Below are positions 9,901 to 17,259 of a stretch of DNA of 64,000 nucleotides, piece by piece; within the stretch, counting starts at the first letter, position 1, and each line of letters begins with the position of its first letter. The notes beneath the pieces are model-generated. The model worked only from the letters and a program-made list of their open reading frames with translations. It did no database searches and was not told where the DNA came from. The DNA lies in NCBI GenBank assembly GCA_964573295.1, contig CAZNJE010000024.1, positions 1 to 64,000 of the forward strand. The letters are read 5' to 3'. The translations under genes were made by a program, and so were the position numbers. This DNA comes from CAYQJL01 sp964573295 (GTDB lineage: Bacteria; Eisenbacteria; RBG-16-71-46; CAIMUX01; WJJG01).

Positions 9901-10560
9901 GATCAGATCCGAGAAGTTGGCGGTCTTGGCCACCAGCTCGCGGTAGGACTTCCCGGCGTGCAGAAAGGCCGCGACCTGCTCGAAACGCGCGCGGGAACCG
10001 AAGAGGCGCTCGCCGACCCGTGTGCGGTAGCGGCCGATGTCGTGGACATGGCCGTGCCCCAGAGCGCCGAGCAGTTCACTGCGGTCGGCCGGGCGCCGGG
10101 CATCAGCGGCCGGCAGCGTCAGCGGGATCTGCTCGATCGGCACGGATTTGATGAAGCCCCATTTTTCCGGGCGCGAATCCCGCGAGGCAACGTAGATCCC
10201 CATCCCGATCGAGAGCGGCCGCTCACCCGCGCGGTCTCCATCCCCGGCCGGCTGCCGGAACTCGAGCGCCGCGTAGGCCACGGCCCCGTCGGGGCGACGG
10301 TATCCGCGCTCCAGATCCTGTCCCAGGACGAGGCCCTGGAGATTGCGGCCGGTACCGGCACGCCCCCCCACGCGGGCCGCGGCATTGAGCTCCACCTTCA
10401 GATCGCCGGTCAGGGCGCAATGGACCGCATCCAGCAGCGTGGTCTTGCCCGCCCCGTTGTCGCCGATCAGAAACAGACTGCCCGCGACATCGATCGTCTC
10501 GTCGATGAAGTTGTGCCAGTTGATCAGCCGGATCTTCGCCAGCCGAAGGGAAGATTTCAT
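6928..10560 (-). CDS. jetC: Wadjet SMC-like ATPase JetC
   Basis: A 1210-residue SMC/MukB-like motor of the Wadjet (Mks) complex, which dimerises and extrudes DNA loops using ATP. The N-terminus has LINWHNF followed by the Walker A motif GDNGAGKTTLLDAVHCALTG. A very long Glu/Arg/Ala-rich coiled coil fills the middle, broken near its centre by a hinge-like globular segment. The C-terminal ATPase half carries a signature SGGEQAVPAYLLLFCLTKLL and Walker B LLIIDEAFYGID. The start ATG overlaps the jetB stop by 4 bp (ATGA), implying translational coupling. Length is typical of JetC. The catalytic motifs look intact. Confidence 0.9.
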   Translation of the reverse strand: MKSSLRLAKIRLINWHNFIDETIDVAGSLFLIGDNGAGKTTLLDAVHCALTGDLKVELNAAARVGGRAGTGRNLQGLVLGQDLERGYRRPDGAVAYAALEFRQPAGDGDRAGERPLSIGMGIYVASRDSRPEKWGFIKSVPIEQIPLTLPAADARRPADRSELLGALGHGHVHDIGRYRTRVGERLFGSRARFEQVAAFLHAGKSYRELVAKTANFSDLIAELLPQPDLETFHEVRRALEAIERTRADLDGLEQELARLRSLLFELQEVAKTREAIARYDYLAADHAYAEAREEVEALSARHARAGEELAAAGEARDSGRAHLAALDTEIERLRSSGGMEIVERHREVGRLLERQRGFLEQLASQLRELREETQRGEDDQEQVVADLAAWAGEAATAFGELLMGLREAVPRADFGEAHDLLGQLSDLAADVRSAEIQIGDADDRRRRLRRELDRQAAAARERRRAARQETAAALRQWRTTRRSLWALHEQGESAPPVEGLREAEQLLREAGIEAVALYRMLEPRETLTPEDAGLIERALGRRLLGTLVVPAVDHARALELVLSQAPGIAVADPAAVGKGIEAALSAGSPTGGTPAPSGPAGPAVAPCVLDQVEIASQDPSAAAYLRHHVGELTWRNEPWPGAGSGQADPLPVLTAGGYLHHARRRMRVPAGPAIWLGQRARRRVFEQAVAALEREAAEARVRADEQRAASAEAERIARRLEEAARFADRLDLIGITALVHRRDELGRALERLGADLAVRRTEAARASLEETALARDLETLAMTMKAQGLETLSDRIGELDRERAGVRRELDELGEDLGRRRERQAQLATGLEDARGRAAVRLEELARVRDRLLRLVLPEQAADLDDYVMRTRRGRQIKAANLGALREEAVRRGAVVHERITQGEGIRHPLLWQKYAFRYEEEANALRDSAGVTIDEITETLQAQVDELNEVLRGRNEELLERIVLQELAGVLRREVDDLRSTVQGVNHLMGDLTFGRTRYRIEPRLKPEMSRLHTLLKESSRLSSGAREELRDYFAARLAEFGDPSGDSLPAFLDYRLWFDFHLRMSTLDDDGVELSQERLRQGSGGEQAVPAYLLLFCLTKLLYDGIEARVRLLIIDEAFYGIDGGRRNELLRFCGRASIDLVVATPEVDGVTEALPSSTTVLIEKTPEADIFLFDLHYRQKVPDLFDSGKDPQPEELVVGVPDGRPSP

Positions 10561-11444
10561 TGGAGGGGCCCCTCCCGGTCATCAATATCCGCGGCCTGCA
10601 CGACGGCGTCCCCGTCCGGCTCGGAGGTGCGGTCGCAGGTGAGGTCGCAGGTGAGGTCGCAGGTCCGGTCGGAGCTGAGATCGGAGGTCCGGCCGGCATC
10701 GGTCTCGTCTCCGGCGGCGGATCCGTAGCTCGTTTCGAACACCGTGCTGCTCAGCCGGGTCGGATCGTAGCACCGAATCCCCGGCAGGAATGCGTAGAGC
10801 AGATGCTCGGTCTGGCCACCGATCACATCTTCCTCGCTCTCGATGTCGGCACGCTCGACCAGTTGCAGAAAGCGATGCTTCTCGAGTTCCCGGAACAGGC
10901 CGTGGATATGATTCAGAATTTCGCGATCTCCGGGAGCCCGTTCCCCGAGCTCCTTGCGATAGCGTGCTACGGCATGTTCGACGAAGTCGGCCAAGACGAA
11001 GTTGAGATCCTCGTCATGCTCGAAATGCACGTTCTGGGCGGCAAGCTGCATCTCGTAGAACTCGAGCAGCAGCATGAAGAGAATGCACTCCTCGCGCTTG
11101 GTCAGATCGAAGAGACTACGTTGCTTGGGTGTCAACGCCTTGTTGTGCTGCTCGCGCCGGTACAGGCGGCTCACCTTACGATCCACGTGCAGATCCCATC
11201 CGAAGTAATCACCGAAGAAGCGCTCGAACTCGGCACGGTGACGGCGCAGGTAATCGAACAGATCCGGATCGTCCTCGCGATAGAAGAAGGCCGACTCGGT
11301 GAGACAGTTGAGCACACCGCGCACCCGGCGGCGCGAGAGGTGGCTGAAGGGCGCACGCGGCGTGGCCGCATCGGGGGCGAGGCCGTTGGGAAGGTCGGCA
11401 TCGCACGGCACGCGAGTGGCCGCATTCGGGTTGGGGTCATTCAT
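10557..11444 (-). CDS. jetB: Wadjet subunit JetB (MksE-like) with repetitive tail
   Basis: A 295-residue helical protein between jetA and jetC, with ATGA overlaps on both sides. By position and size it is JetB/MksE, the winged-helix (KITE-type) partner that bridges the kleisin JetA and the SMC JetC. Visible features are a mixed N-terminus, the winged-helix-like segment HLSRRRVRGVLNCLTESAFF, and an acidic helical core (EECILFMLLLEFYEMQLAA). The last 60 residues are low complexity, with Asp-Leu-Thr-Cys/Asp-Arg-Thr units made by a 12-bp repeat. The core is convincing; the tail is probably disordered. Which Pfam JetB family it belongs to is not decided here. Confidence 0.75.
   Translation of the reverse strand: MNDPNPNAATRVPCDADLPNGLAPDAATPRAPFSHLSRRRVRGVLNCLTESAFFYREDDPDLFDYLRRHRAEFERFFGDYFGWDLHVDRKVSRLYRREQHNKALTPKQRSLFDLTKREECILFMLLLEFYEMQLAAQNVHFEHDEDLNFVLADFVEHAVARYRKELGERAPGDREILNHIHGLFRELEKHRFLQLVERADIESEEDVIGGQTEHLLYAFLPGIRCYDPTRLSSTVFETSYGSAAGDETDAGRTSDLSSDRTCDLTCDLTCDRTSEPDGDAVVQAADIDDREGPLQ
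10627..10686. repeat. 12-bp tandem repeat in jetB 3' end
   Basis: Five units of about GTGAGGTCGCAG, two of them identical, lie in frame in the last 45 codons of jetB. They encode Asp-Leu-Thr-Cys-type units. The 12-bp period preserves the reading frame. Confidence 0.8.
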
Positions 11445-13226
11445 GCGGTCGATTCCTCTTCGTTCTCTGCTCTCGCCCGCTCGTCCGATCGAGCCGCCGG
11501 CGCCGTAGGGTTGCGCCGCGAAACCAGCGAGTCGGGCAGGTCAAGGACGTGACGGCCGGCATCGATCAAGCCCCGTTCACCGTGAGCCGCTCGCCCGATG
11601 CGATAGCTCAGGTGGCAACGGTGGCGCCCCTCGGCGAGCAGGTAGGCCGCCACAGCTTGCACAAGCGTCTTCGAATCTTCCGACGTTTCCAAACGCGTCT
11701 CGGTCAACCGGGCCTCGGAACGGCCGCGCAGCAGGCGTTTCTCGACAAACCGCGACAGCACCTCCAAGCGCAGGCGCTCGAGCTCGCGGCGCTGCCCGGG
11801 CCGGCCGCGCTTCACCGCCAGCGGATCGCCCCGGTACTCACGACGCGAGGATTCGTACCGGCGATTCGGACGCGGGGGTGCCGCGCGGCGTTGCGGCGTG
11901 CCGGCGCGCCCGTCGCTGCGGGCGCCGACCGCCCCGATCAGCTCGCTCAGGAACCTAAGCGCCCGCTCATCGCTATCACCTTGCTCCGGAAGCGACAGCA
12001 GCTCCGCGGTCCTCGCGCGGATCGCCTCGGTCCGCACATTGCGCAGCCGAATCGCTTCGACGTGGCGCTGGATGCGGCGGATCGCATCGCGCGTGCGACG
12101 ATTGATCCGGCGGCAGATCTCGGCCAGACCACGATGGGGATCGAAGAAGCGGCGCAGGGCCAGGACCGTCTCGCTGGCCGCACGCAGCCGCACGGGCGTC
12201 TCGGCCAGCGCCGGGGTCTCGGCGAGCTGGCAACGTTCAAGCTCCTCGGCCGCACCCAGGAGAGGTCCGAGCCGCTCGCCGGCGAGCTGGCCGAGCACAC
12301 GCCGGATGGGCAGGCCGCGCTCATCGAGCAGGGACAGGTAGCGGTCCAGGTAATGCTCGAGCCAGTTGCCCAGCGCCACGACATCGGCGATCCGAAACGG
12401 CTCGATCACGAAACGGGTAAGCCGATCTTCAAACTCGACCAGCTCGGCCGCCACCCGCCCGATCTTGGCACCGGCCTCGTGGATGAGGTGGGAGGCGCGC
12501 AACACGGCCTTCTCGAACTCTGCGCGGGGACCGGCAACCGTGCCGGTCGGCTCCGCGCCCGGGGCACGCGCCGGCGCAGGCAGCTCCTCATGCGCCGAAT
12601 CACCCTCCTGCGCACCCATCAGCTCCCGGGCCTGCTTCAGGCTGCGGACCGCTTCCTTGAGGTTCTCGTGAACGTCGGCCAGCAGGTTGGCTCCCTGGTC
12701 GCGTAGGCCGAGGGGCAGCGGGTCGGCCAGACCTTCCGGGAACTGCAGAAAGGCGGCGGTCGCCGGCTCGAGACGCAGGAGGAGTTTGCTGCGCCCGCGG
12801 TCAGCCAGGCTACGGATGCGGGCAGGTAGGCTCGATGCGCTCGGTGACGCTGCCCCAGCGGCGGAGTTGCTCGACATCGCTGCGAAACTGCTGGGGGTCA
12901 AGATCGAGCGCATGGTCGCGTCCCGGAACAAACTCACCACGCTGCTCCACCTGGAGCAGATCGGCGACCTCATCGCGCAGGTCATCGTGGTAGACCTCCA
13001 TCTCGTGTGCGATGCGGCGGCGATGCAACGCATGGAGGATCGCAAGATAGGCTCCGCGGCGGGGCTCACTGATGAAACGAAACTGCTCGCCCGATCCGGT
13101 CACCGAACGCAGGCGTTCGAGCTCTTGGCGCGCACCCTCCTCGGGCGGCGCATCCGCCGGCCGGGGCCGTCGCGAAGGCGACCGTGGGTTCTTCGCCGGC
13201 GCGGCCGGGTCGTGGGCAAGATCCAT
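11441..13226 (-). pseudogene. jetA: Wadjet kleisin-like subunit jetA, interrupted by a one-base frameshift
   Basis: JetA is the kleisin/MksF-like subunit that bridges the SMC heads. Translation from ATG 13226 (SD AGGAG, 5 nt) gives FRFISEPRRGAYLAILHALH and continues helically to RRWGSVTERIEP. It then stops at TAG after TCPHP (stop at 12810). The adjacent frame picks up exactly there with ARIRSLADRGRSKLLLRLEP and stays open to 11441, ending in an ATGA overlap with jetB. Skipping one base near 12815-12825 restores a continuous protein of about 594 residues. The body includes coiled-coil-like helices (DEAGAKIGRVAAELVEFED region) and a basic C-terminal domain. It may be a true mutation, an assembly error or, less likely, +1 frameshifting. 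Confidence 0.75.
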
Positions 13227-13350
13227 GACGGCTCCTGGAAGTCCTCAATGGCATGGGAAGCGTCAGCGTATCACGCCGGGGCGCCGGTCGTCGAGTGATA
13301 GCCGAATCAGGTACAACGAAGCCCGGTGGAGACGCCACGGGAGGACACGA

Positions 13351-14262
13351 ATGAAGGATGCCACGCTACAGCACTACAGGGAGCGGATGCTCACGGTGCT
13401 GATCCACATCCAGAAACACCTGGACGAGGATCTGCCGCTCGAGGAGCTGGCCCGGGTGGCCTGCTTCTCGCCGTATCACTTCCACCGGGTCTTCCGCGGC
13501 ATGGTGGGCGAATCGGTCAGGGAGCACATCCGCCGGCTGCGCTTGGAACGTGCGGCCGTGCAGCTGAAGCTCACCGACCGACCGGTCACCGACATCGCCC
13601 TGGAAGCGGGCTACGAGGCACATGAATCCTTCACGCGAGCCTTCCGGGCCGTGTTGGGCGTGTCGCCGTCGGGGTTTCGGGGCGCTATGAGCGCGCCGAC
13701 GCTGGGCGCGGCGCCTTCGGGCGTTCACTACAAAGAAGCCGGCGTGTGCCGTGATTTCGACCCCATGGACTCAGGAGGCAAAACGATGGAGGTGCGGATC
13801 AAGACCTTTGACCCGATGCGCGTTGCATTCGTGCGGCATGTCGGACCCTACGATCAGTGCGGCGCCGCGTGGGAGACGCTCTGCTCGTTTCTGGGCCGGC
13901 GCGGCCACCTGGGCCCAGACGCCCGATTCTACGGCCTCTGTCATGACGACCCCGACGTCACCCCGCCCGAGAAGATCCGCTACGACGCGTGTGTGGCCGT
14001 GAGCAATAGCTTCGAGCCCCAGGGAGAGATCGGGGTGCAGACGATTCCCGGCGGGGACTATGCGGTGGCCACCCACTATGGCCCCTACGCGAAACTGAAC
14101 GAGAGCTATGCGAAGCTGCTGGGCGAGTGGCTGCCGCGCAGCGGTCGCTCCCTGCGCTCGGCCCCCTCGTTCGAACTCTACCTGAACGATCCGAACACGA
14201 CCGCCCCCGAGGACCTGGTGACCCACATCCACTCGCCGCTCGAGCCGGCTGAAGGGAACTGA
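13351..14262 (+). CDS. AraC-family regulator with GyrI-like effector domain
   Basis: A 303-residue transcription factor of the Rob/SoxS-plus-GyrI type. Residues 1-105 form the AraC DNA-binding domain with two helix-turn-helix motifs (LEELARVACFSPYHFHRVFRG and DIALEAGYEAHESFTRAFRA). After a linker, residues 145-303 are a GyrI-like/BmrR-type small-molecule-binding domain (MEVRIKTFDPMRVAFVRHVG...YAKLLGEWLP). Such proteins usually sense lipophilic or cationic ligands and control efflux or stress genes. GGGAGG before ATG 13351 fixes the start; a longer frame upstream overlaps the jetA promoter. It is divergent from jetA with a 124-nt gap, so it could control the jet operon, but no operator is evident. 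Confidence 0.88.
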   Translation: MKDATLQHYRERMLTVLIHIQKHLDEDLPLEELARVACFSPYHFHRVFRGMVGESVREHIRRLRLERAAVQLKLTDRPVTDIALEAGYEAHESFTRAFRAVLGVSPSGFRGAMSAPTLGAAPSGVHYKEAGVCRDFDPMDSGGKTMEVRIKTFDPMRVAFVRHVGPYDQCGAAWETLCSFLGRRGHLGPDARFYGLCHDDPDVTPPEKIRYDACVAVSNSFEPQGEIGVQTIPGGDYAVATHYGPYAKLNESYAKLLGEWLPRSGRSLRSAPSFELYLNDPNTTAPEDLVTHIHSPLEPAEGN

Positions 14263-14376
14263 GGGACATCGACTCTCATTTCAGATACCCGCGACATGGC
14301 GAAGATCCTTGACTCATACCGAGGGCGACATCGAGATCCTTGACGACCAGCCGGTGTTCAACGACACCCGGAGAAC

Positions 14377-14406
14377 GGGGCCGCCTTCCCGAAGGGAGAC
14401 GGCCCC
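14377..14406. terminator. Hairpin downstream of the AraC-type regulator
   Basis: GGGGCCGCCTTCCC, a GAA loop and GGGAGACGGCCCC form a long GC stem with one or two mismatches, followed by ATTT. It lies 115 nt after the AraC-type stop codon and between two convergent genes, so it may serve both strands. The U-run is short. Confidence 0.5.
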
Positions 14407-14423
14407 ATTTCCACAACCTCTGA

Positions 14424-14503
14424 AGATCAGCAGATCAGCAGTTCAGCAGTTCAGCAGTTCAGCAGATCAGCAGTTCAGCAGATCAGCAGTTCAGCAGATC
14501 AGC
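14424..14503. repeat. 8-bp tandem repeat, 10 units, starting at a stop codon
   Basis: Ten perfect-length units alternate between AGATCAGC and AGTTCAGC. On the minus strand these read GCTGATCT/GCTGAACT. The TGA stop codon of the adjacent secreted-protein gene (14499-14501) lies inside the first unit. The period is not a multiple of three, so a frame running into it would terminate quickly. Confidence 0.92.
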
Positions 14504-15119
14504 GATACAGGCCCTTGACGGCTCCCCAGCTCGAGCCTTCGGCGGGCACGGGGGCGTCGACGGTCACGCTGATGTTGTCGTAGTAGACCTGCGCCGTGCT
14601 TGCCGGGTCTGCGCCCGTCGTAGCGGTCAACTGTAGCGTCACACCGCCGGAGACGTCGGGACCGGTCACGGTCGTGAAGCTGAAGTGCGTCCAAACCTCC
14701 GGATCAGGATCGAGTGAAAGCGGCCCGCCGCCCAGAATCTCCGAGCTGGAAACCCCACCGCCTTCGATCTCGGAGAAGAACTCGGCGAACGCGACACCAC
14801 CGGCGGTCAACAATCCCCGGGCGTCGAAAGAAATCGTGACCGGCTCGTTCGGCTCGACGACGCCGATTCCGATGTTGGCGTTCTTCATCAAAGCGGCGGA
14901 GGCGGGCACCGTGTTCGTGATGCAGCCAGCGTACTCGCTCTCGAAACCCGGCGTGATGATGGAGAACTGATCCGGCCCGGTCGGGAAGAGGGACCAGCCG
15001 TCGAAGGTCCCGGTCTCAAACCCACCGTTGACCGCCAGCTCAAAGGGATCGGCCTGGGCTGCACCGGCAACCAGAGCCAACGCACATGCACTTACGACAA
15101 GCGTCATTCTCAATGACAT
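14499..15119 (-). CDS. Secreted protein with CBM-like domain and WGAVKGLYR tail
   Basis: A 206-residue exported protein starts at ATG 15119 behind AGAGGAG. The signal peptide MSLRMTLVVSACALALVAGAAQA is followed by ELAVNGGFETGTFDGWSL, the usual opening of carbohydrate-binding-module-4/9-like jelly rolls. The domain closes with AQVYYDNISVTV, a second hallmark of that fold. The last residues are SSWGAVKGLYR, right after a short linker. A similar WGAVK tail occurs in the small secreted protein at 32.3 kb. The ligand is unknown and no catalytic domain is present. Confidence 0.75.
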   Translation of the reverse strand: MSLRMTLVVSACALALVAGAAQADPFELAVNGGFETGTFDGWSLFPTGPDQFSIITPGFESEYAGCITNTVPASAALMKNANIGIGVVEPNEPVTISFDARGLLTAGGVAFAEFFSEIEGGGVSSSEILGGGPLSLDPDPEVWTHFSFTTVTGPDVSGGVTLQLTATTGADPASTAQVYYDNISVTVDAPVPAEGSSWGAVKGLYR

Positions 15120-15950
15120 GGATGAATCTCCTCTGGGATGTTGCCCCGTTCTCCGACCAGCGCACAATCCTCTACCTGGTCGTAACAGAGCTACGTGTGC
15201 TCTCAGATCGGTACTCGCGTCGGTTCTCGACGATCCCCAACCCCTCGGGCGGAACCCCCTTCGGTATCTGGGCCGAGACTTCAGGCTCGAAGTCGACACG
15301 GGGGCCGGGTGGATCGCCCAACGGAGGGCATCATAGACTATGTTCGGTGTCCGAACAAAGATCTTTTTCTTGCCAGATGAACAATTCTTCTATCTATCAT
15401 ACTATCAATACATTGCGCTGCCCAGGCCACTCCCTCCTGAATCGCCGTTGCCAGTCGGGGCTGTTCGCACCGCCACAGACTCAGCGTGGGCCCCGGAAGA
15501 CTATCGACATAATCTTCAATTATGAAAAGACTTACAACGCTGATCCCATGGCACCCGGTCCCGGCTACGATGATCTAATTTGTACGGATGGCGAACTAAG
15601 ATTGCAATGCATGGATCGAGATGGAGTTCAGACGTGCTCCCGGGAACTCAGGGCGCGATTCGATGGCTGGATCGCATCGAAGATCACCAGGCCCGATTGG
15701 GCTCGCCAACCAATCGCTCTGTGCGCCGCAGATGTTCACCCGCGCGGCCCGCAACTTTGCCCGCAACTTTGCCTGCGACTTTGCCTGCGACTTTGCATAG
15801 AGGCGCTCCCTTTTCGCGCGGGAGTCGGGCATGGCCGCGCTTCGATGGCTCACCGATGGATAAGGCCACGAAATCACCCGCCATGGGAGAGATAGGCGAC
15901 TGTGACGGAGTTACAGCCCTTTCGCGGACCACGGGGCTGGACATGGTGAA
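15120..15950. other. Long intergenic region with AT-rich segment, inverted repeat and 12-bp repeat
   Basis: These 830 bases between nqrM and the secreted-protein gene contain no convincing gene. At 15342-15356 there is an inverted repeat GTTCGG-TGT-CCGAAC, followed by a T-rich stretch. Bases 15340-15560 are markedly AT-richer than the surroundings and probably hold the minus-strand promoter. At 15749-15796, four 12-bp units (CCGCAACTTTGC/CTGCGACTTTGC) repeat in tandem. Short frames through this array give Lys-Val-Ala-Gly or Ala-Lys-Ser-Gln repeats and look artefactual. Confidence 0.5.
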
Positions 15951-16121
15951 TCAATGCCAGGCGTTCTGGCGCGTCGAGCACGGCTCGTCCCGCTCCCCGG
16001 CCTCGCAGGTGCAGCCCACGCAGCGTTTTCGCAGCGCCCGCTTGCGAATGATCAGGCCCACCGCCATGGCGGCCATGGCCGTGAGGAAGACGACGGCTGA
16101 GATGAGCAAGATGGTCAGCAT
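15951..16121 (-). CDS. nqrM: NqrM, Na+-NQR maturation protein
   Basis: A 56-residue membrane protein at the end of the nqr operon. NqrM (DUF539 family) is needed to assemble the Na+-NQR complex, probably by delivering iron to the Cys site in NqrD/NqrE. It opens with one membrane helix (MLTILLISAVVFLTAMAAMAVGLII). A basic segment RKRALRKRC then leads into a Cys cluster, CVGCTCEAGERDEPC, with four cysteines, in the NqrM arrangement. The position directly after apbE matches the gene order in Vibrio. The family is often missed because of its size. Start ATG 16121 is chosen because a longer upstream frame is made of tandem repeats. Confidence 0.82.
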   Translation of the reverse strand: MLTILLISAVVFLTAMAAMAVGLIIRKRALRKRCVGCTCEAGERDEPCSTRQNAWH

Positions 16122-16152
16122 CCGGTGATCTCCTATAAGGGAGAGCGACTCG

Positions 16153-16242
16153 CTCGTGGGCGAGCCGCTCGGGGGCAGCTCACTTGTGGGCGAGCCGCTC
16201 GGGGGCGGCTCACTCGTGGGCGAGCCGCTCGAAGGCGGGGGT
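16153..16242. repeat. 30-bp tandem repeat, 3 units, copying the apbE 3' end
   Basis: Three 30-bp units lie head to tail. The unit nearest apbE encodes its final residues (AFERLAHE) plus the stop codon region. The other two repeat the same sequence, including a stop triplet, outside the gene. This is a local triplication of a gene end. Confidence 0.85.
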
Positions 16243-17259
16243 CGCCACTTCCTCGAATCCCCCATCGCCGCGCACGATGAAGGCGGCGGCCAGGCTTTCC
16301 GCGAGCGCCAGCTCCAGGCCGCGCTCGGGGCCCAGGACCATCAGGGCCGTGGCCAGCGCGTCGGCGCGCATGCACAGCGAGTCAGCCACGGTGACCGAGG
16401 CAAGCCGATGCCGGATCGGCTCGCCGGTGCGCGGGTCGATGGTGTGCGAAAAGCGCCGCCCATCGGCCTCGAAGTAGTTACGGTAGTCACCACTGGTCGC
16501 CAGCGCCAGGTCCGTTAAATTCAGGGTGCGCTGTATTCCGCGACCGACCTCCTGGGGCCGCTCGACGCCCACGCGCCAGGGCCGGCCGGGGGTCTTGGTC
16601 CCGGCTGAGCGCAGTTCGCCGCCGATCTCAACAAGATAGGCCTCCAGGCCCAGAGCCGCCAGGGTGTCGGCCACCGCGTCCACGCCGTGGCCCTTGGCGA
16701 TGGCGCCCAGGTCGATCGCAACGAGCGGATGGGCCTTACGCAGGGCCGGCGGGTCGTCGCGGACGGCCAGCAGGCGCCAACCGACCCGCTGGCGGACATC
16801 GGCGATGGCCTGGGCCGGCGGCGGCTCGTCCCGGTCGCCGGCATCCCCGAAACCCCAGAGCTGGACCAGGGGCCAGACGGTGACATCGAAGGCACCGCCC
16901 GACAGGCGGCTGGTGCGCTCGGCCTCGGCCAGCACCCGCGCGGTGGCCGGCGAGACGGGAAACCACTCGGTGCCGGCCTGGCGGTTGAATCCGCTAAGCT
17001 CGGAGTCGGTGCGAAAGCTGGACATGCGGGCGTCGACGCCCTCGAGCACGGCCTCCACGGCCGCGCGCAGGCGGGTGGTGTCGGGTGCGCCGTCGGCCGG
17101 CAGCTTCACCGTCCAGGTGGTGCCCATCGTGGCGCCGGCGAGGACCAGCAGGTCGGGCGGCGCCTCATCGCGGGGCGAGCAGGCCGGCAACAGGATCGCC
17201 AGGGCCACGGCCGACAGCCGGACGCTCCTAGCCGAAGTCGTCGAAGAGAATGTTCTCAT
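16210..17259 (-). CDS. apbE: ApbE, FAD:protein FMN transferase (lipoprotein)
   Basis: A 349-residue flavin transferase that attaches FMN through a phosphoester bond to threonines of NqrB and NqrC, acting on the periplasmic side. A signal sequence ending in LAILLPAC gives a lipobox. The family features follow: GATMGTTWTV, DARMSSFRTDSELSGFN, GAFDVTVWPLV, DLGAIAKGHGVDAVA and IGGELRSAG. Next come TSGDYRNYFEADGRRFSHTIDPRTG (substrate/Mg site) and SVTVADSLCMRADALATAL. The ATG at 17259 overlaps the end of nqrF by 32 nt. No later ATG precedes the signal sequence, so the exact start is uncertain. Confidence 0.9.
   Translation of the reverse strand: MRTFSSTTSARSVRLSAVALAILLPACSPRDEAPPDLLVLAGATMGTTWTVKLPADGAPDTTRLRAAVEAVLEGVDARMSSFRTDSELSGFNRQAGTEWFPVSPATARVLAEAERTSRLSGGAFDVTVWPLVQLWGFGDAGDRDEPPPAQAIADVRQRVGWRLLAVRDDPPALRKAHPLVAIDLGAIAKGHGVDAVADTLAALGLEAYLVEIGGELRSAGTKTPGRPWRVGVERPQEVGRGIQRTLNLTDLALATSGDYRNYFEADGRRFSHTIDPRTGEPIRHRLASVTVADSLCMRADALATALMVLGPERGLELALAESLAAAFIVRGDGGFEEVATPAFERLAHE

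Noticed and set aside
8341..10728. Plus-strand frame of 795 residues
   Set aside because: Antisense of jetC; composition and lack of motifs mark it as a shadow.
12810..12840. Programmed +1 frameshifting in jetA
   Set aside because: No slippery codon, internal Shine-Dalgarno or stop at the shift point as in prfB; mutation or sequence error is simpler, though not excluded.
15596..15944. Short minus-strand frames with KVAG or AKSQ repeats as a repeat-protein gene
   Set aside because: The residues come from a 12-bp DNA repeat in two frames at once, there is no ribosome binding site, and the flanks have no protein-like pattern.
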